From: Paenibacillus mesophilus
GTDB lineage: Bacteria > Bacillota > Bacilli > Paenibacillales > NBRC-103111
DNA length: 64,000 bases
Assembly: GCF_005938385.1 (NCBI RefSeq)
Contig: NZ_VCRA01000005.1
Location: 310,001-374,000 of the forward strand
Direction: 5' to 3'
Shown: one piece after another, positions 15,794 to 24,707 of the stretch
How the letters are laid out: every line of letters begins with the position of its first letter
Numbering within the stretch: position 1 is the first letter of the stretch
The notes under the pieces: generated by a model
The model's database searches: none
Seen by the model: the letters and a program-made list of their open reading frames with translations, nothing else
What the model was told of the DNA's origin: nothing
Made by a program: the position numbers and the translations under genes

Positions 15794-16576
15794 CTAACAA
15801 ATGCGCAACTCGGCAATCAAAGGCCGATGATCGGAAGCGCCGGTGTCCACAACGTCCGTACGAACGACCTCGAATCCGCTGCCTGCCAAAATATAATCGA
15901 TCTTCCGGTCCGGGACATCGGCTGGGAATGTGTATCCCGGTACACGCCGGACCTCGGCCCACGTATCGGGGAAAACGGCAAACAGAGGTAGCAGCTCCGG
16001 CGCATCCGGCCGGGCGTTGAAGTCGCCCACGATCAGTTTCCGGACAGGTTCCGACCCGGCAATGTCCAGCAGCTCTCCTACTTGCATCAAGCGGATGGCC
16101 GGGTCCGTCCGGTAGTCCAAATGAGTTACATAGATAGTCAACGTATATCCGTCAACGTTCAGCCGGACTTCGGCTAATCCGGGAAACGGTCTCGGCTCCG
16201 GAATCTTTTCCTGCGTCGATAACCGGGTCATGTTATGATTTATCGCTTGAATAACCGGGAACCGGCTCAGCAGCGCGACTCCGAATTGTCTGGCCGGCTC
16301 CCCTTCCGTTGTCGCGTCGAGCTCATATATCGGGGCAAAAAAAGTATGCATCCCCAGCTTGGCGGCAAGCTCTCCCACCATGTCCTCATGATGACTGCGG
16401 CCTCCCCAATATACGTCCACCTCTTGAAGGCCGACAATATCGGCGCCGGACTCCCCTATCACCGATGCTAGCCGGTCCATGTCGTATCGTCCGTCCATTC
16501 CGATCCCGGAGTGGACGTTATAGCTCATCACTTTAACGATCGGACTATGCGGAACCGGTTTACCGTCTAACTTCAT
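15794..16576 (-). CDS. Endonuclease/exonuclease/phosphatase (EEP) family hydrolase
   Basis: A 260-residue metal-dependent phosphodiesterase of the DNase I/synaptojanin fold. Conserved blocks appear in order: SYNVHSGIG, GLQEVD, YVTHLDYR, VGDFNARPD, DYILAG and ASDHRPLIAEL. The family cleaves phosphodiester bonds in nucleic acids, sphingomyelin or inositol phosphates; the substrate cannot be read from the sequence. There is no signal peptide, so it is cytoplasmic. The ATG at 16576 is used because GAGGAGGGG lies 8 bases upstream. It converges on the CDF gene with 1 base between the stops. Confidence 0.85.
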   Translation of the reverse strand: MKLDGKPVPHSPIVKVMSYNVHSGIGMDGRYDMDRLASVIGESGADIVGLQEVDVYWGGRSHHEDMVGELAAKLGMHTFFAPIYELDATTEGEPARQFGVALLSRFPVIQAINHNMTRLSTQEKIPEPRPFPGLAEVRLNVDGYTLTIYVTHLDYRTDPAIRLMQVGELLDIAGSEPVRKLIVGDFNARPDAPELLPLFAVFPDTWAEVRRVPGYTFPADVPDRKIDYILAGSGFEVVRTDVVDTGASDHRPLIAELRIC

Positions 16577-16739
16577 TTGCAGACCCCTCCTCGTGTTCCA
16601 ACGATCCATGCCGATAAGTCAGAAGTACACATTCGCATTGCAACGCTCGTTTCCTTCTTTTCTCTTCGCAATTGTTTTTTGCTAATATAGAAAGATCGTA
16701 CGATGCAAAATCCAGATTCGAATAGAAGGTGTGTTCCAG

Positions 16740-17420
16740 TTGAGAATTCATTTGTTGATCGCGGACGACGATCCCCATATCCGGGAGCTGCTTCGTTTTA
16801 TTTTCAAGAAAGAAGGCTATGTCGTATTTGAAGCGGAAGACGGCGGACAAGCTTCGCGCATCATGGAGAACGAACTTATTCATTTGGCGGTTGTGGACGT
16901 GATGATGCCTGCCAAAGACGGCCTCGAGCTTTGCCGGGAAATTAGAGAGCATTATGACATTCCCGTCATGATGCTGACGGCCAAGGGCGAGATCGAAGAT
17001 AAAGAGAAAGGGTTCCATTCGGGGACGGACGACTACTTGGTCAAACCGTTCGAGCCGAAAGAGCTGTTGTTCCGCGTTCGGGCCTTATTAAGACGGTATC
17101 AAATGGTGTCTTCCGAGGAAATCCGCTTGAACGATACGCTTATCGACCGCAAAAGCTATGAGGTGAAAATCGGCGGAGAATCGATCGTCATTCCGCTGAA
17201 GGAATTCGAATTGCTGGCCCAGCTGGCCGCCAATCCGGGGCGCATTTTTACAAGAGAGCAGCTGATCCGGCTCATATGGGGGGCGGATTACGAAGGCGGC
17301 AGCCGTACGATCGATGTACATATCAAACGGCTGCGGGAACGCTTCGCCGACAGGTCCGACGACTTCGTCATTACAACGATCCGGGGGCTTGGATATAAGC
17401 TTGAGGTACGCGGGTCATGA
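16740..17420 (+). CDS. OmpR/PhoB-family response regulator
   Basis: A 226-residue two-component response regulator. The receiver domain has the acidic pair ADDDPH, the phosphoacceptor Asp in VVDVMMPAKDG and the Lys in YLVKPFEPKEL. A C-terminal winged helix follows (PLKEFELLAQLA, GSRTIDVHIKRLRERF, TIRGLGYKLE). A TTG start at 16740 (RIHLLIADDD) has AAGGTG 8 bases upstream; a GTG at 16731 is the alternative. It overlaps the kinase gene by 4 bases, so the pair is cotranslated. The MMPL exporter and membrane protein downstream are likely targets. Confidence 0.92.
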   Translation: MRIHLLIADDDPHIRELLRFIFKKEGYVVFEAEDGGQASRIMENELIHLAVVDVMMPAKDGLELCREIREHYDIPVMMLTAKGEIEDKEKGFHSGTDDYLVKPFEPKELLFRVRALLRRYQMVSSEEIRLNDTLIDRKSYEVKIGGESIVIPLKEFELLAQLAANPGRIFTREQLIRLIWGADYEGGSRTIDVHIKRLRERFADRSDDFVITTIRGLGYKLEVRGS

Positions 17421-18793
17421 AATCGCTGTACATCCGCATCGTCGTGACTTTTATCGTAATCGCCATGGTCAGCAGCATTTTGGCGTTGTTACTATCCAAT
17501 GTTTATTATTTGAACAAATTACAGGCTTATAACGATAAAAAGATTATGAATATCGGAAAAGAAATCAGGGGGCTGTACGAGCTAAACCCCAATCTTGATT
17601 TGGACCGTTACTTGACGTCGATCGGCAGTATGGGGTTCCAGATCTACATGGTGAACGAACGGCTGGAGGGTACCTTTTACGGCGCTCCCTTCAAGCATGT
17701 GCAGATCGATCCCGAACATATCCGCTCCGTACTGAAGGGCGGGATCTATAACGGAATTATGGAGCAGCGTCATTTCCTGAAAGTAACCGGCATTTTCGAG
17801 AACAGTATCCGCAACAGCGTCGGACTTCCGCTGAACGTACAGGGGCAAGCTTATGCATTGTTCGTACGTCCGAATTTGGAGCAGCAAATCGGGGAAGTCC
17901 GTATTCTGTTGGCGCTGCTCCTCGGAGTCACCTTCTTGATCAGCATCGTGCTGATCGTCATCCTTACGCGGTACATCGTAAAACCGGTCCAGCAGCTGAC
18001 GGCCGCGACGAACAAAATCGTCGGAGGGGATTACGATATCGAGATGGATGTATCCAGGCAGGACGAGATCGGGAATTTGGCCCGGCATTTTGCGCTGATG
18101 GCCCAATCGCTGAAGCGGCTGGATGACATGAGACAGGAATTCGTCGCCAACGTTTCTCACGAAATCCAATCCCCGCTTACGTCCATTCACGGGTTCGCCC
18201 AGTCGATTGTCGATCAAGAGGCGACACCCGAAGAGCAAGAGCGGTACATTCGCATTATCGCGGAGGAGAGCAGCCGTTTGTCGGCTCTAAGCAAGCAGCT
18301 TCTGACGCTCGCCGCCTTGGACAAGGAAGCAAGTGTGATGAAGCGTACATCTTATCGGCTTGACGAACAACTGCGGAACAGTTTGATCGTGACGGAATGG
18401 CAATGGATGGAGAAAGGGCTGTCGGTCGAACCGGATTTGCCTGAAATCGTCATTCATGCCGATCCGCAGCTGCTCGTGCAAGTATGGCTCAATCTGATTA
18501 CGAACAGCATCAAGTTCTCCCGGCCCGGGGGCACCATATCGATCTCGATTGCGGTGGAGCGCGACATAGCTGTAACGATCAAGGATACCGGCATCGGGAT
18601 ACCCGCCTCGGAGCTGCCGTACATATTCGACAGGTTCTATAAAGCGGACAAAGCTAGAAGCCGAACTCATTCGGGAAGCGGGCTCGGGCTCGCTATCGCC
18701 AAAAAAATCGTAGAGCTGCACGGCGGAACGATCGCAGTCCGAAGCGAAGCCGGCAAAGGATCGGAGTTTACGGTACGTTTGCCTCATCTGTAA
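17417..18793 (+). CDS. Two-component sensor histidine kinase
   Basis: A 458-residue membrane kinase. A first transmembrane helix lies at about 7-30, an extracellular sensor at about 35-165, a second helix at about 168-192, then a HAMP domain. The HisKA H-box reads SHEIQSPLTSIHGF, with HEIQSP in place of the common HELRTP. The HATPase domain has NLITNSIKFS (N box), DTGIGIPASELPYIFDRFYK (G1/F) and SGLGLAIAKKIVELHGG (G2). It autophosphorylates at the H-box His and passes phosphate to the regulator just upstream. The sensed signal is not evident. Confidence 0.93.
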   Translation: MKSLYIRIVVTFIVIAMVSSILALLLSNVYYLNKLQAYNDKKIMNIGKEIRGLYELNPNLDLDRYLTSIGSMGFQIYMVNERLEGTFYGAPFKHVQIDPEHIRSVLKGGIYNGIMEQRHFLKVTGIFENSIRNSVGLPLNVQGQAYALFVRPNLEQQIGEVRILLALLLGVTFLISIVLIVILTRYIVKPVQQLTAATNKIVGGDYDIEMDVSRQDEIGNLARHFALMAQSLKRLDDMRQEFVANVSHEIQSPLTSIHGFAQSIVDQEATPEEQERYIRIIAEESSRLSALSKQLLTLAALDKEASVMKRTSYRLDEQLRNSLIVTEWQWMEKGLSVEPDLPEIVIHADPQLLVQVWLNLITNSIKFSRPGGTISISIAVERDIAVTIKDTGIGIPASELPYIFDRFYKADKARSRTHSGSGLGLAIAKKIVELHGGTIAVRSEAGKGSEFTVRLPHL

Positions 18794-18864
18794 TGTTCCG
18801 TTCATCGTCCATTCACATTCCTGTCCTACAATCGCAAGAGAAACAGGACAGGAGGTTTACAATC

Positions 18865-21087
18865 ATGAGTCGAGCTCTAAGCCGATTGGCCCGCTTCGTC
18901 GGAAGTCCGAAAGGGGCCAAGCTGACGCTGGTCGGTTGGCTGCTTGTCATCGTCGTCATAAGCGCAATAGCGCCGGGTGCCAAAAAATATGCCGTAAGCA
19001 GCGGCGAAGGAAGCATCCATGACGATACGCCTTCCGCCTTGGCGAGGCAAATTGCGGAGGAACAGTTCCCGTCCAACGACGGGCTGCCGGTGCTGCTCGT
19101 GTTTCACGGACAAAACCCCATTACAGCGGATGAGCGCGCGAAGATCGAGGAGATCAGCAAATGGCTGTCTTCCGACAAGAAGCCGGCGCATGTGGCAAGC
19201 GCAATGCCCTTCCATCAGCTCGCCCCGTCGGTACAAGACAAAATGTTTTCCGCAGACCGGACAACGCTCATCCTGAATGCCGCGCTGGAGAAGGATCTGG
19301 CATCCGATCATATGCACGAGACGCTGCAGCAGATTCGGACCTATACGGAACAAGCGGGGCTCGGCAATATGCAGTTTGAAATGACCGGACCGGCCGCCAT
19401 CGCCGCAGATACGATCACCCTGTTCAGAAACGCGGACCTCGTCTTAATGTTCGCGACGATCGGCCTCATTCTGGTCATTCTCGTCATCATTTACCGTTCC
19501 CCCCTTCTCGCCGTTATCCCGCTTGTCATATCGGGCATGGTGTATCAGGTTACGGACCGCATTTTGGGCTTGGCCGCCAAAAACGGATGGTTTGTCGTTG
19601 ACAAACAGGCCCTTTCCATCATGATGATCCTGCTATTCGCCGTGCTGACGGATTATTGCCTCTTCGTATTGGCCCGCTACCGGGAAGAGCTGAAGAAAAT
19701 CGGCTCGCCGTACGATGCGATGAAGGCGGCCCTCTCCCAAGTGGCGGAACCGATTCTGTTCAGCGGCGGAACGGTGCTTATCGCGATGCTCACTTTGTTC
19801 GCGGCGGTTTTCAAGCCTTACCACCACTTCGCCCCGGTCTTTTCCGTTGCGATGGTCGTCATTATGCTGGGCGGGCTGACGCTGATTCCTGCGTTGTTTG
19901 CCTTGTTCGGGCGTAAAGTTTTCTGGCCTTTCGTTCCGAAGCTCCAGGATCGAACGGTGGAGCCGTCCGGCTTCTGGACCAAAGTCGGCGCATTCGTAAC
20001 GAAAAAACCGGGCGTTACGGCAGGCGCCCTCCTCCTTTTGCTAGTCGCAGGCTCTTTGAACGTCGGGACGATGCGGTATTCGTTCAATTTGTTGAAATCA
20101 TTTCCGGACAACATCTCGTCCCGCCAAGGGTTCGACATTTTGGAGGAGCGTTTCCCGCAAGGGCAGCTGGCGCCGGTATCGGTCATCCTGAAGACGGATC
20201 GGGATATAGCTCTTGATCCGGCATTCGTAGGGAAGTTGTCCGCTTTGACCGAATCCATCAAGAAGCAAGGCGGGGTATACTCGATAACTCCGGAAATGAC
20301 TCCGCAGCTGTCGGCGGCGAATGCGGTTCTGCCCCGAAACTTCTTGTCGGAACAAAAGCTCGCCGTGAAGCTTCAAGTGACTTTACAGCAAAATCCTTAC
20401 GACCAAGCCTCCTTGGATTTGTTGGACAAATGGCGTTCCGGCAGCGAGACGATGCTGCGGGAGAGCGGCTTCGATCCTCTGCATGAATCTTTGCATTTCG
20501 CCGGACAAACGCCAGAGCAGCTCGATGTCCGAACCATGAATCAACGGGATACAATCGTCACCTTCTCGCTGATTACGGTACTTATCGGAATCATGCTGGC
20601 ATTCCAAGCCCGGTCCGTCTTGATGGCGATAACGATGATGGCGACGATGCTGCTATCGTACACGGCGACGCTCGGCTTCGGCTGGATGCTGTTTCATCAT
20701 GTGCTCGGCTTCGATTCGATCAGCTATCGTCTCCCGGTGTATACGTTTGTGTTCCTGATCGCGCTCGGGGTCGACTATAACATTATGCTCGTTTCCCGAA
20801 TCCGGGAAGAGTCCGGGTACTATCCGTGGAAAGAAGCGGTGAGCCGCGGTGTCTCCTTGACGGGAGGCGTCATTTCATCGGCCGGCATCATACTCGCGGC
20901 CACCTTCTGCGTGCTCATTACCCAACCGCTTCAGGAGCTTTTCTTATTCGGTATCATCATGGCACTGGGCATCTTGTTGGATACGTTCCTTGTCAGAGGC
21001 ATGCTGCTTCCCTCGATCATGACCCTGATCGGGAAACGGGACGGAAGCCCGCAATACCAATCGTTCATCTCAATGAACCGGGAGTAA
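18865..21087 (+). CDS. MMPL/RND-family exporter
   Basis: A 740-residue polytopic protein with the duplicated MMPL layout: one helix, an extracytoplasmic loop, a six-helix bundle, and then the same again. The first bundle contains FAVLTDYCLFVLARYREEL and the second ALGVDYNIMLVSRIREE, the conserved acidic pairs thought to carry protons. Family members export lipids, peptides or drugs; YdfJ of B. subtilis is a similar two-component-linked case. The ATG at 18865 has AGGAGG 9 bases upstream. It starts 71 bases after the kinase gene, so it is probably the regulated output of that system. Confidence 0.9.
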   Translation: MSRALSRLARFVGSPKGAKLTLVGWLLVIVVISAIAPGAKKYAVSSGEGSIHDDTPSALARQIAEEQFPSNDGLPVLLVFHGQNPITADERAKIEEISKWLSSDKKPAHVASAMPFHQLAPSVQDKMFSADRTTLILNAALEKDLASDHMHETLQQIRTYTEQAGLGNMQFEMTGPAAIAADTITLFRNADLVLMFATIGLILVILVIIYRSPLLAVIPLVISGMVYQVTDRILGLAAKNGWFVVDKQALSIMMILLFAVLTDYCLFVLARYREELKKIGSPYDAMKAALSQVAEPILFSGGTVLIAMLTLFAAVFKPYHHFAPVFSVAMVVIMLGGLTLIPALFALFGRKVFWPFVPKLQDRTVEPSGFWTKVGAFVTKKPGVTAGALLLLLVAGSLNVGTMRYSFNLLKSFPDNISSRQGFDILEERFPQGQLAPVSVILKTDRDIALDPAFVGKLSALTESIKKQGGVYSITPEMTPQLSAANAVLPRNFLSEQKLAVKLQVTLQQNPYDQASLDLLDKWRSGSETMLRESGFDPLHESLHFAGQTPEQLDVRTMNQRDTIVTFSLITVLIGIMLAFQARSVLMAITMMATMLLSYTATLGFGWMLFHHVLGFDSISYRLPVYTFVFLIALGVDYNIMLVSRIREESGYYPWKEAVSRGVSLTGGVISSAGIILAATFCVLITQPLQELFLFGIIMALGILLDTFLVRGMLLPSIMTLIGKRDGSPQYQSFISMNRE

Positions 21088-21109
21088 AAGAAATGGAGGT
21101 CAACGATCT

Positions 21110-21550
21110 ATGTTCGGTTTCATGTTATTTTTGCATCTTACAGGCTTGATGGTATGGCTCGGAGCTTTATTAGCCGTAGTTATCGTGGTTCCGTTATTGA
21201 GAAAACAGCCAGGTGCCGCGGAATCGAATGCGCTGGCGAGCCGGATTATCCGCATCTTCGGCATGCTCGCTCATCCTGCCGCTGTCGTCGTACTTCTTAG
21301 CGGAGTGTTCATGATCGTCAAGATGGGCATCGGTCCGGATAAACCACTCTGGCTCGATCTGATGGAGAAGGGCGGGGGTACGATCATTTTGCTCGCCCTC
21401 GTGCTGACCGGCCTATTGGGCAGGAAAGCAAGAAAACGGCTGGGTGCCGCCGAAGGCCGGCCCGTAGCCTTGTCCGGATATTTGACTGCTTCGGCTGGTT
21501 TTATGGTCCTGATCGTAAGTATGGTGCTCCTAGTCAGCCTAAAAATCTAG
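21110..21550 (+). CDS. Four-helix integral membrane protein of DUF2269/CopD-like type
   Basis: A 146-residue membrane protein with four hydrophobic segments. It begins MFGFMLFLHLTGLMVWLGAL, a pattern shared by small membrane proteins annotated as DUF2269 or CopD-like. Histidines in the first and third segments (FLHLTG, LAHPAAV) could bind heme or metal. It follows the MMPL gene by 22 bases with GGAGG upstream, so it is the last gene of the same operon. Function unknown. Confidence 0.65.
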   Translation: MFGFMLFLHLTGLMVWLGALLAVVIVVPLLRKQPGAAESNALASRIIRIFGMLAHPAAVVVLLSGVFMIVKMGIGPDKPLWLDLMEKGGGTIILLALVLTGLLGRKARKRLGAAEGRPVALSGYLTASAGFMVLIVSMVLLVSLKI

Positions 21551-21691
21551 TACTGTCCCTGAATGGAACTGCGGGTAGTGTCGGCTTGCACGATGCTGCC
21601 CGTTTCCGTTAACCGGGCCCGCGAACCTTATTGTCAACTGTTGCATGCATTGGAAAGCCCGTGGTAAAATATACCTTGTCTCATCGCGTTG

Positions 21692-21721
21692 TTGGAGTTA
21701 GGATGTACGGTCTTGTATAAT
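21692..21721 (+). promoter_or_regulatory. Sigma-A promoter of the GluQ-RS gene
   Basis: -35 TTGGAG (21692-21697) and a perfect -10 TATAAT (21716-21721) are 18 bases apart, with TG just before the -10. The predicted start near 21728 lies inside the longer ORF and supports translation from 21785. A second, weaker pair (TTGCAT / TAAAAT) is at 21641-21670. Confidence 0.55.
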
Positions 21722-21784
21722 AGGAAACCATGTTACCGGGATGCGCGAGCATCTTATTTTTGTATATACACCAAACATAAGGCG

Positions 21785-22753
21785 ATGATCGGCTTGAGAC
21801 GAGGACGTTTCGCTCCTACCCCTTCCGGCAAACTGCATATCGGCAATGCCCGTACCGCCTTGCTCGCATGGCTGCAAATACGATCCGCCGGCGGAGCTTT
21901 CATCCTGCGGATGGAGGATATCGACAAGCCCCGTTCCAGGCCCGAATTGGCGGTTCAAATGATCGATGACCTGCGCTGGCTCGGACTCAACTGGGACGAA
22001 GGCCCGGACGTCGGAGGGCCATACGGCCCTTATGTGCAGAGCATGCGTGAACATTTGTACGATGAAGCGGTACAGCGATTAATCCGCAACGGCTGGCTCT
22101 ATCCCTGCTACTGCAGCCGTGCCGAGCTGTCCGCAATCGCCAGTGCCCCGCACGGTCTTTCTTCCGAAGGACCGGCTTATCCCGGTACTTGCCGGCACCG
22201 GACGCCGGAAGAACAGGCCGTCAAAGCCGCAGTCAAAACACCGTCAATGCGATTCGCGATGCCCGACCGTCCGGTACGATTCGTCGACGCCTTACTGGGA
22301 GAACAGCTCTTCGACGCAGGCGCCGGAGGCGATTTCGTAGTGAAGCGCGCGGACGGAATATTCGGTTATCAGCTAGCCGTCGTGATCGACGATGCCGCTA
22401 TGGGGATAACCGACGTGCTGCGGGGATCGGATTTGATGGATTCGACTCCGCGACAAATCTCGCTGTACGAAGCGCTCGGTCTGCCGTCTCCCCATTTCGC
22501 CCACGTACCGCTCCTTTTCGGACCCGACGGACGAAGGCTGGCCAAACGGGACGACGGCATTATGCTCGCGACGATGCGTACGTCCGGTACGAATCCGGAA
22601 ACGGTTGTCGGCTGGCTCGCGTACTGGAGCGGATTGACGGATCGTCCCGAGCCGATGAAAGCGTCCGAGCTCATCCCCGTATTCGACTTGTCGAATGTGA
22701 GCAAACAAACCGTCACCGTTACGGAGGAGGCGCTGCGGGAGCTTGACCGATGA
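21785..22753 (+). CDS. gluQ: Glutamyl-queuosine tRNA(Asp) synthetase
   Basis: A 322-residue class I synthetase-like enzyme that attaches glutamate to queuosine in the anticodon of tRNA(Asp). It has [17 protein letters not shown] with the HIGH-type motif (HIGN). A zinc-binding Cys set follows (PCYCSRAEL and YPGTCRHR), then a KMSKS-type RRLAKRDDG. It lacks the C-terminal anticodon-binding domain of GluRS, and the short length is typical of GluQ-RS. The upstream frame extends to 21689, but promoter placement and the family N-terminus favour the ATG at 21785. No queuosine biosynthesis gene is adjacent. Confidence 0.88.
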   Translation: MIGLRRGRFAPTPSGKLHIGNARTALLAWLQIRSAGGAFILRMEDIDKPRSRPELAVQMIDDLRWLGLNWDEGPDVGGPYGPYVQSMREHLYDEAVQRLIRNGWLYPCYCSRAELSAIASAPHGLSSEGPAYPGTCRHRTPEEQAVKAAVKTPSMRFAMPDRPVRFVDALLGEQLFDAGAGGDFVVKRADGIFGYQLAVVIDDAAMGITDVLRGSDLMDSTPRQISLYEALGLPSPHFAHVPLLFGPDGRRLAKRDDGIMLATMRTSGTNPETVVGWLAYWSGLTDRPEPMKASELIPVFDLSNVSKQTVTVTEEALRELDR

Positions 22754-22793
22754 AGCGGCGCTTCCCGCAAACGAAACTATGGATCGAACTTGA

Positions 22794-23738
22794 TTACAAG
22801 TACTCGTTCCTCAGCATCGACATAATCCGCATCGACACGAAACGGCCGTCCGCGATATCGCAATCCCGCAGAACGCCTTCCGATTGGAATCCTACCGATG
22901 CGTACAGCCGTTCCGCATCCACGTTCTCGGTTCGAACATCCAGCCATAGACGCCGTGCGTTCCAATCGTCGAAAGCCATTTTCTTTATGACGCGCAGCGC
23001 TTCCCTTCCGTAGCCCTTCCTCTTCGGAACGATGACCAGTCTCTTCAACTCGATCGAATGCGATTGCGGCTGCAATCCGTTCAAGATCGCATATCCGATC
23101 CTCTCTTCCGTCAGACGGTCAACGATAATGAGATGAGCGAAGCCGGGACTTTGAATCGCGTCGGTGTGCTGCTCCTTGGACCATTGACCGATATACGTTC
23201 TGTTATCGGCGTCGCGCTCCGCTCTCAGAACGAATTCCAGATCCGCTTGTTCGGTCAGTCTAAGCCGAATCCGCTCCGTGCCGACGATTTCTTCCACGAA
23301 CGACGACTTTCTGCCCGCCTTGTCGCGCAGTGCAGCCGGATACGCTCCGGGCTTCGGATCTTCGATCGCCCAGTAGCGGTTGCCGAACGGGTCGTGGAAC
23401 ATCATGTCCCACCCTCCGCCTCCGCCTCTAAGCACTTCTCCCGCCTTTACGCCGCTCTCGATCAACCGATGGCGAAGCTTGCGGATGTCCGTGGTCACGA
23501 ACTGTACGGAGTAGTGGGGATGCGCCTTGTAGTCGCCGACGAACCAGATGCTCTCCGAGTCGTCGTCCGGCGAGAAAATCAGCAGCCTTTGCCCGCTCGG
23601 CAGTCGGACTTGCGCGATCCCGCTTTTCCAGACCAGCTTACAGCCCAGAACGTCCACATACCAATCGATGGCCCGGTCATAATCCTGCTCCGGCACCGGT
23701 ATACCCAACACTAACGATTGAACCCCGATTTGCTCCAT
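22794..23738 (-). CDS. Fusion of a VOC (glyoxalase-type) domain and a GNAT acetyltransferase domain
   Basis: A 314-residue two-domain protein. Residues about 5-130 form a VOC domain (YDRAIDWYVDVLGCKLVW, HPHYSVQFVT, FHDPFGNRYWAIE). Residues about 150-310 form a GNAT N-acetyltransferase (IRLRLTEQADLEFVLRAE, KRLVIVPKRKGYGREALR as the acetyl-CoA loop, ENVDAERLYASVGFQSEGVL). VOC domains bind metal and often confer resistance to bleomycin, fosfomycin or aldehydes; GNAT domains acetylate amines. The fusion suggests sequential action on one small molecule, which is inference. The ATG at 23738 is chosen because GGAG lies 9 bases before it. Confidence 0.85.
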   Translation of the reverse strand: MEQIGVQSLVLGIPVPEQDYDRAIDWYVDVLGCKLVWKSGIAQVRLPSGQRLLIFSPDDDSESIWFVGDYKAHPHYSVQFVTTDIRKLRHRLIESGVKAGEVLRGGGGGWDMMFHDPFGNRYWAIEDPKPGAYPAALRDKAGRKSSFVEEIVGTERIRLRLTEQADLEFVLRAERDADNRTYIGQWSKEQHTDAIQSPGFAHLIIVDRLTEERIGYAILNGLQPQSHSIELKRLVIVPKRKGYGREALRVIKKMAFDDWNARRLWLDVRTENVDAERLYASVGFQSEGVLRDCDIADGRFVSMRIMSMLRNEYL

Positions 23739-23843
23739 GGCTTCACTCTCCATTTAAACTATATTGCTCCATTATAGCACATATGTTCGCATCGTTGAAT
23801 ATCGCCCCAACATTCGAGAACAATCATATCTGTAAAAGCATGC

Positions 23844-23873
23844 AAAAGGCCCCGCATCGATATGATGCAGAGC
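23844..23873 (-). terminator. Intrinsic terminator downstream of the HAD gene
   Basis: The minus-strand stem GGC...GCATC / GATGC...GCC has a 5-base loop and is followed by TTTTGC. Confidence 0.7.
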
Positions 23874-23924
23874 CATTCGGGCTTGCTCTCGCAAAGCTGC
23901 CTAATTTCATACTCGCAGCGGGAA

Positions 23925-24617
23925 CTAACTACGACGTATCTCTTCCATCGCTTGCAGCGGCCGCTCCAGCTTCGGATGCCCGGTTATCTTGTCCCGCATC
24001 TCCAGGGGCAAATACCATACGGCATGATAAGCCTTCATCCCGGCACGTGTCGCTCCATTCAACTCGTCGGACCCGCCGTCGCCGATGAAAACGCACTCTT
24101 CCGCCTTCACGCCCAAACGATCGCAAGCAAGATTGTAAATCGAACGGTCCGGTTTGGCGAAGCCCGCCTGATACGAGAACAAAACTTCGTCGAAATAAGG
24201 CGCGAGCCCGCAATCCGGCCAGGCATGCACCTCTTCCTCCGTACAGTTGCTGACCAGCCCGAGCTTCACGCCTTCCTGCTTGAGCCGCCGCAGCAGCTCG
24301 ATCACTTCGGGATCGATGCCTTGAAAAGCCGCCTTCTTCTCCAATACCCGCTCTTCGTACAGCTCCTTGACGACCCGATCGTCCACTTTCACCTGCTGTC
24401 CTTTCAGAAGATGTCTCATGACCGCGAAATAATCGGCGAATTGTCCCGTCATCCGCTTCTCGTGCGCGGCTCCCCATTCCCGGCGGTATACGTCGTGCGA
24501 TAAGCCAAGCCTTTCGGCATTGCCTTTGTTCGATCGGCTCGCTTTGCGGACGCCTCCGGCATATTCGGAAATCAGCGTCTCGAACAAGTCGAAAAGTACC
24601 GCTTTCGTGACCGGCAT
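23925..24617 (-). CDS. HAD-superfamily hydrolase, dehalogenase-like subgroup
   Basis: A 230-residue HAD hydrolase. Motif I is FDLFETLIS: the nucleophilic Asp is present, but the second Asp of DxDxT is Phe. Motif II is LVSNCTEEE, motif III lies near FAKPDRSIYN, and motif IV is FIGDGGSDELNGA. A helical cap occupies residues about 18-90. The D-x-F/Y-x-T variant is typical of 2-haloacid dehalogenase-like members, so it may not be a phosphatase. The ATG at 24617 has AGGAGG 7 bases upstream. Confidence 0.85.
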   Translation of the reverse strand: MPVTKAVLFDLFETLISEYAGGVRKASRSNKGNAERLGLSHDVYRREWGAAHEKRMTGQFADYFAVMRHLLKGQQVKVDDRVVKELYEERVLEKKAAFQGIDPEVIELLRRLKQEGVKLGLVSNCTEEEVHAWPDCGLAPYFDEVLFSYQAGFAKPDRSIYNLACDRLGVKAEECVFIGDGGSDELNGATRAGMKAYHAVWYLPLEMRDKITGHPKLERPLQAMEEIRRS

Positions 24618-24707
24618 GCAAACACCTCCTGAATTTGTCAATTTCATTATCCCAAACGGCCGGCAGGGCGACAAATGTACATTTTGTGGCAAAAAGGCGG
24701 CTCCTGC

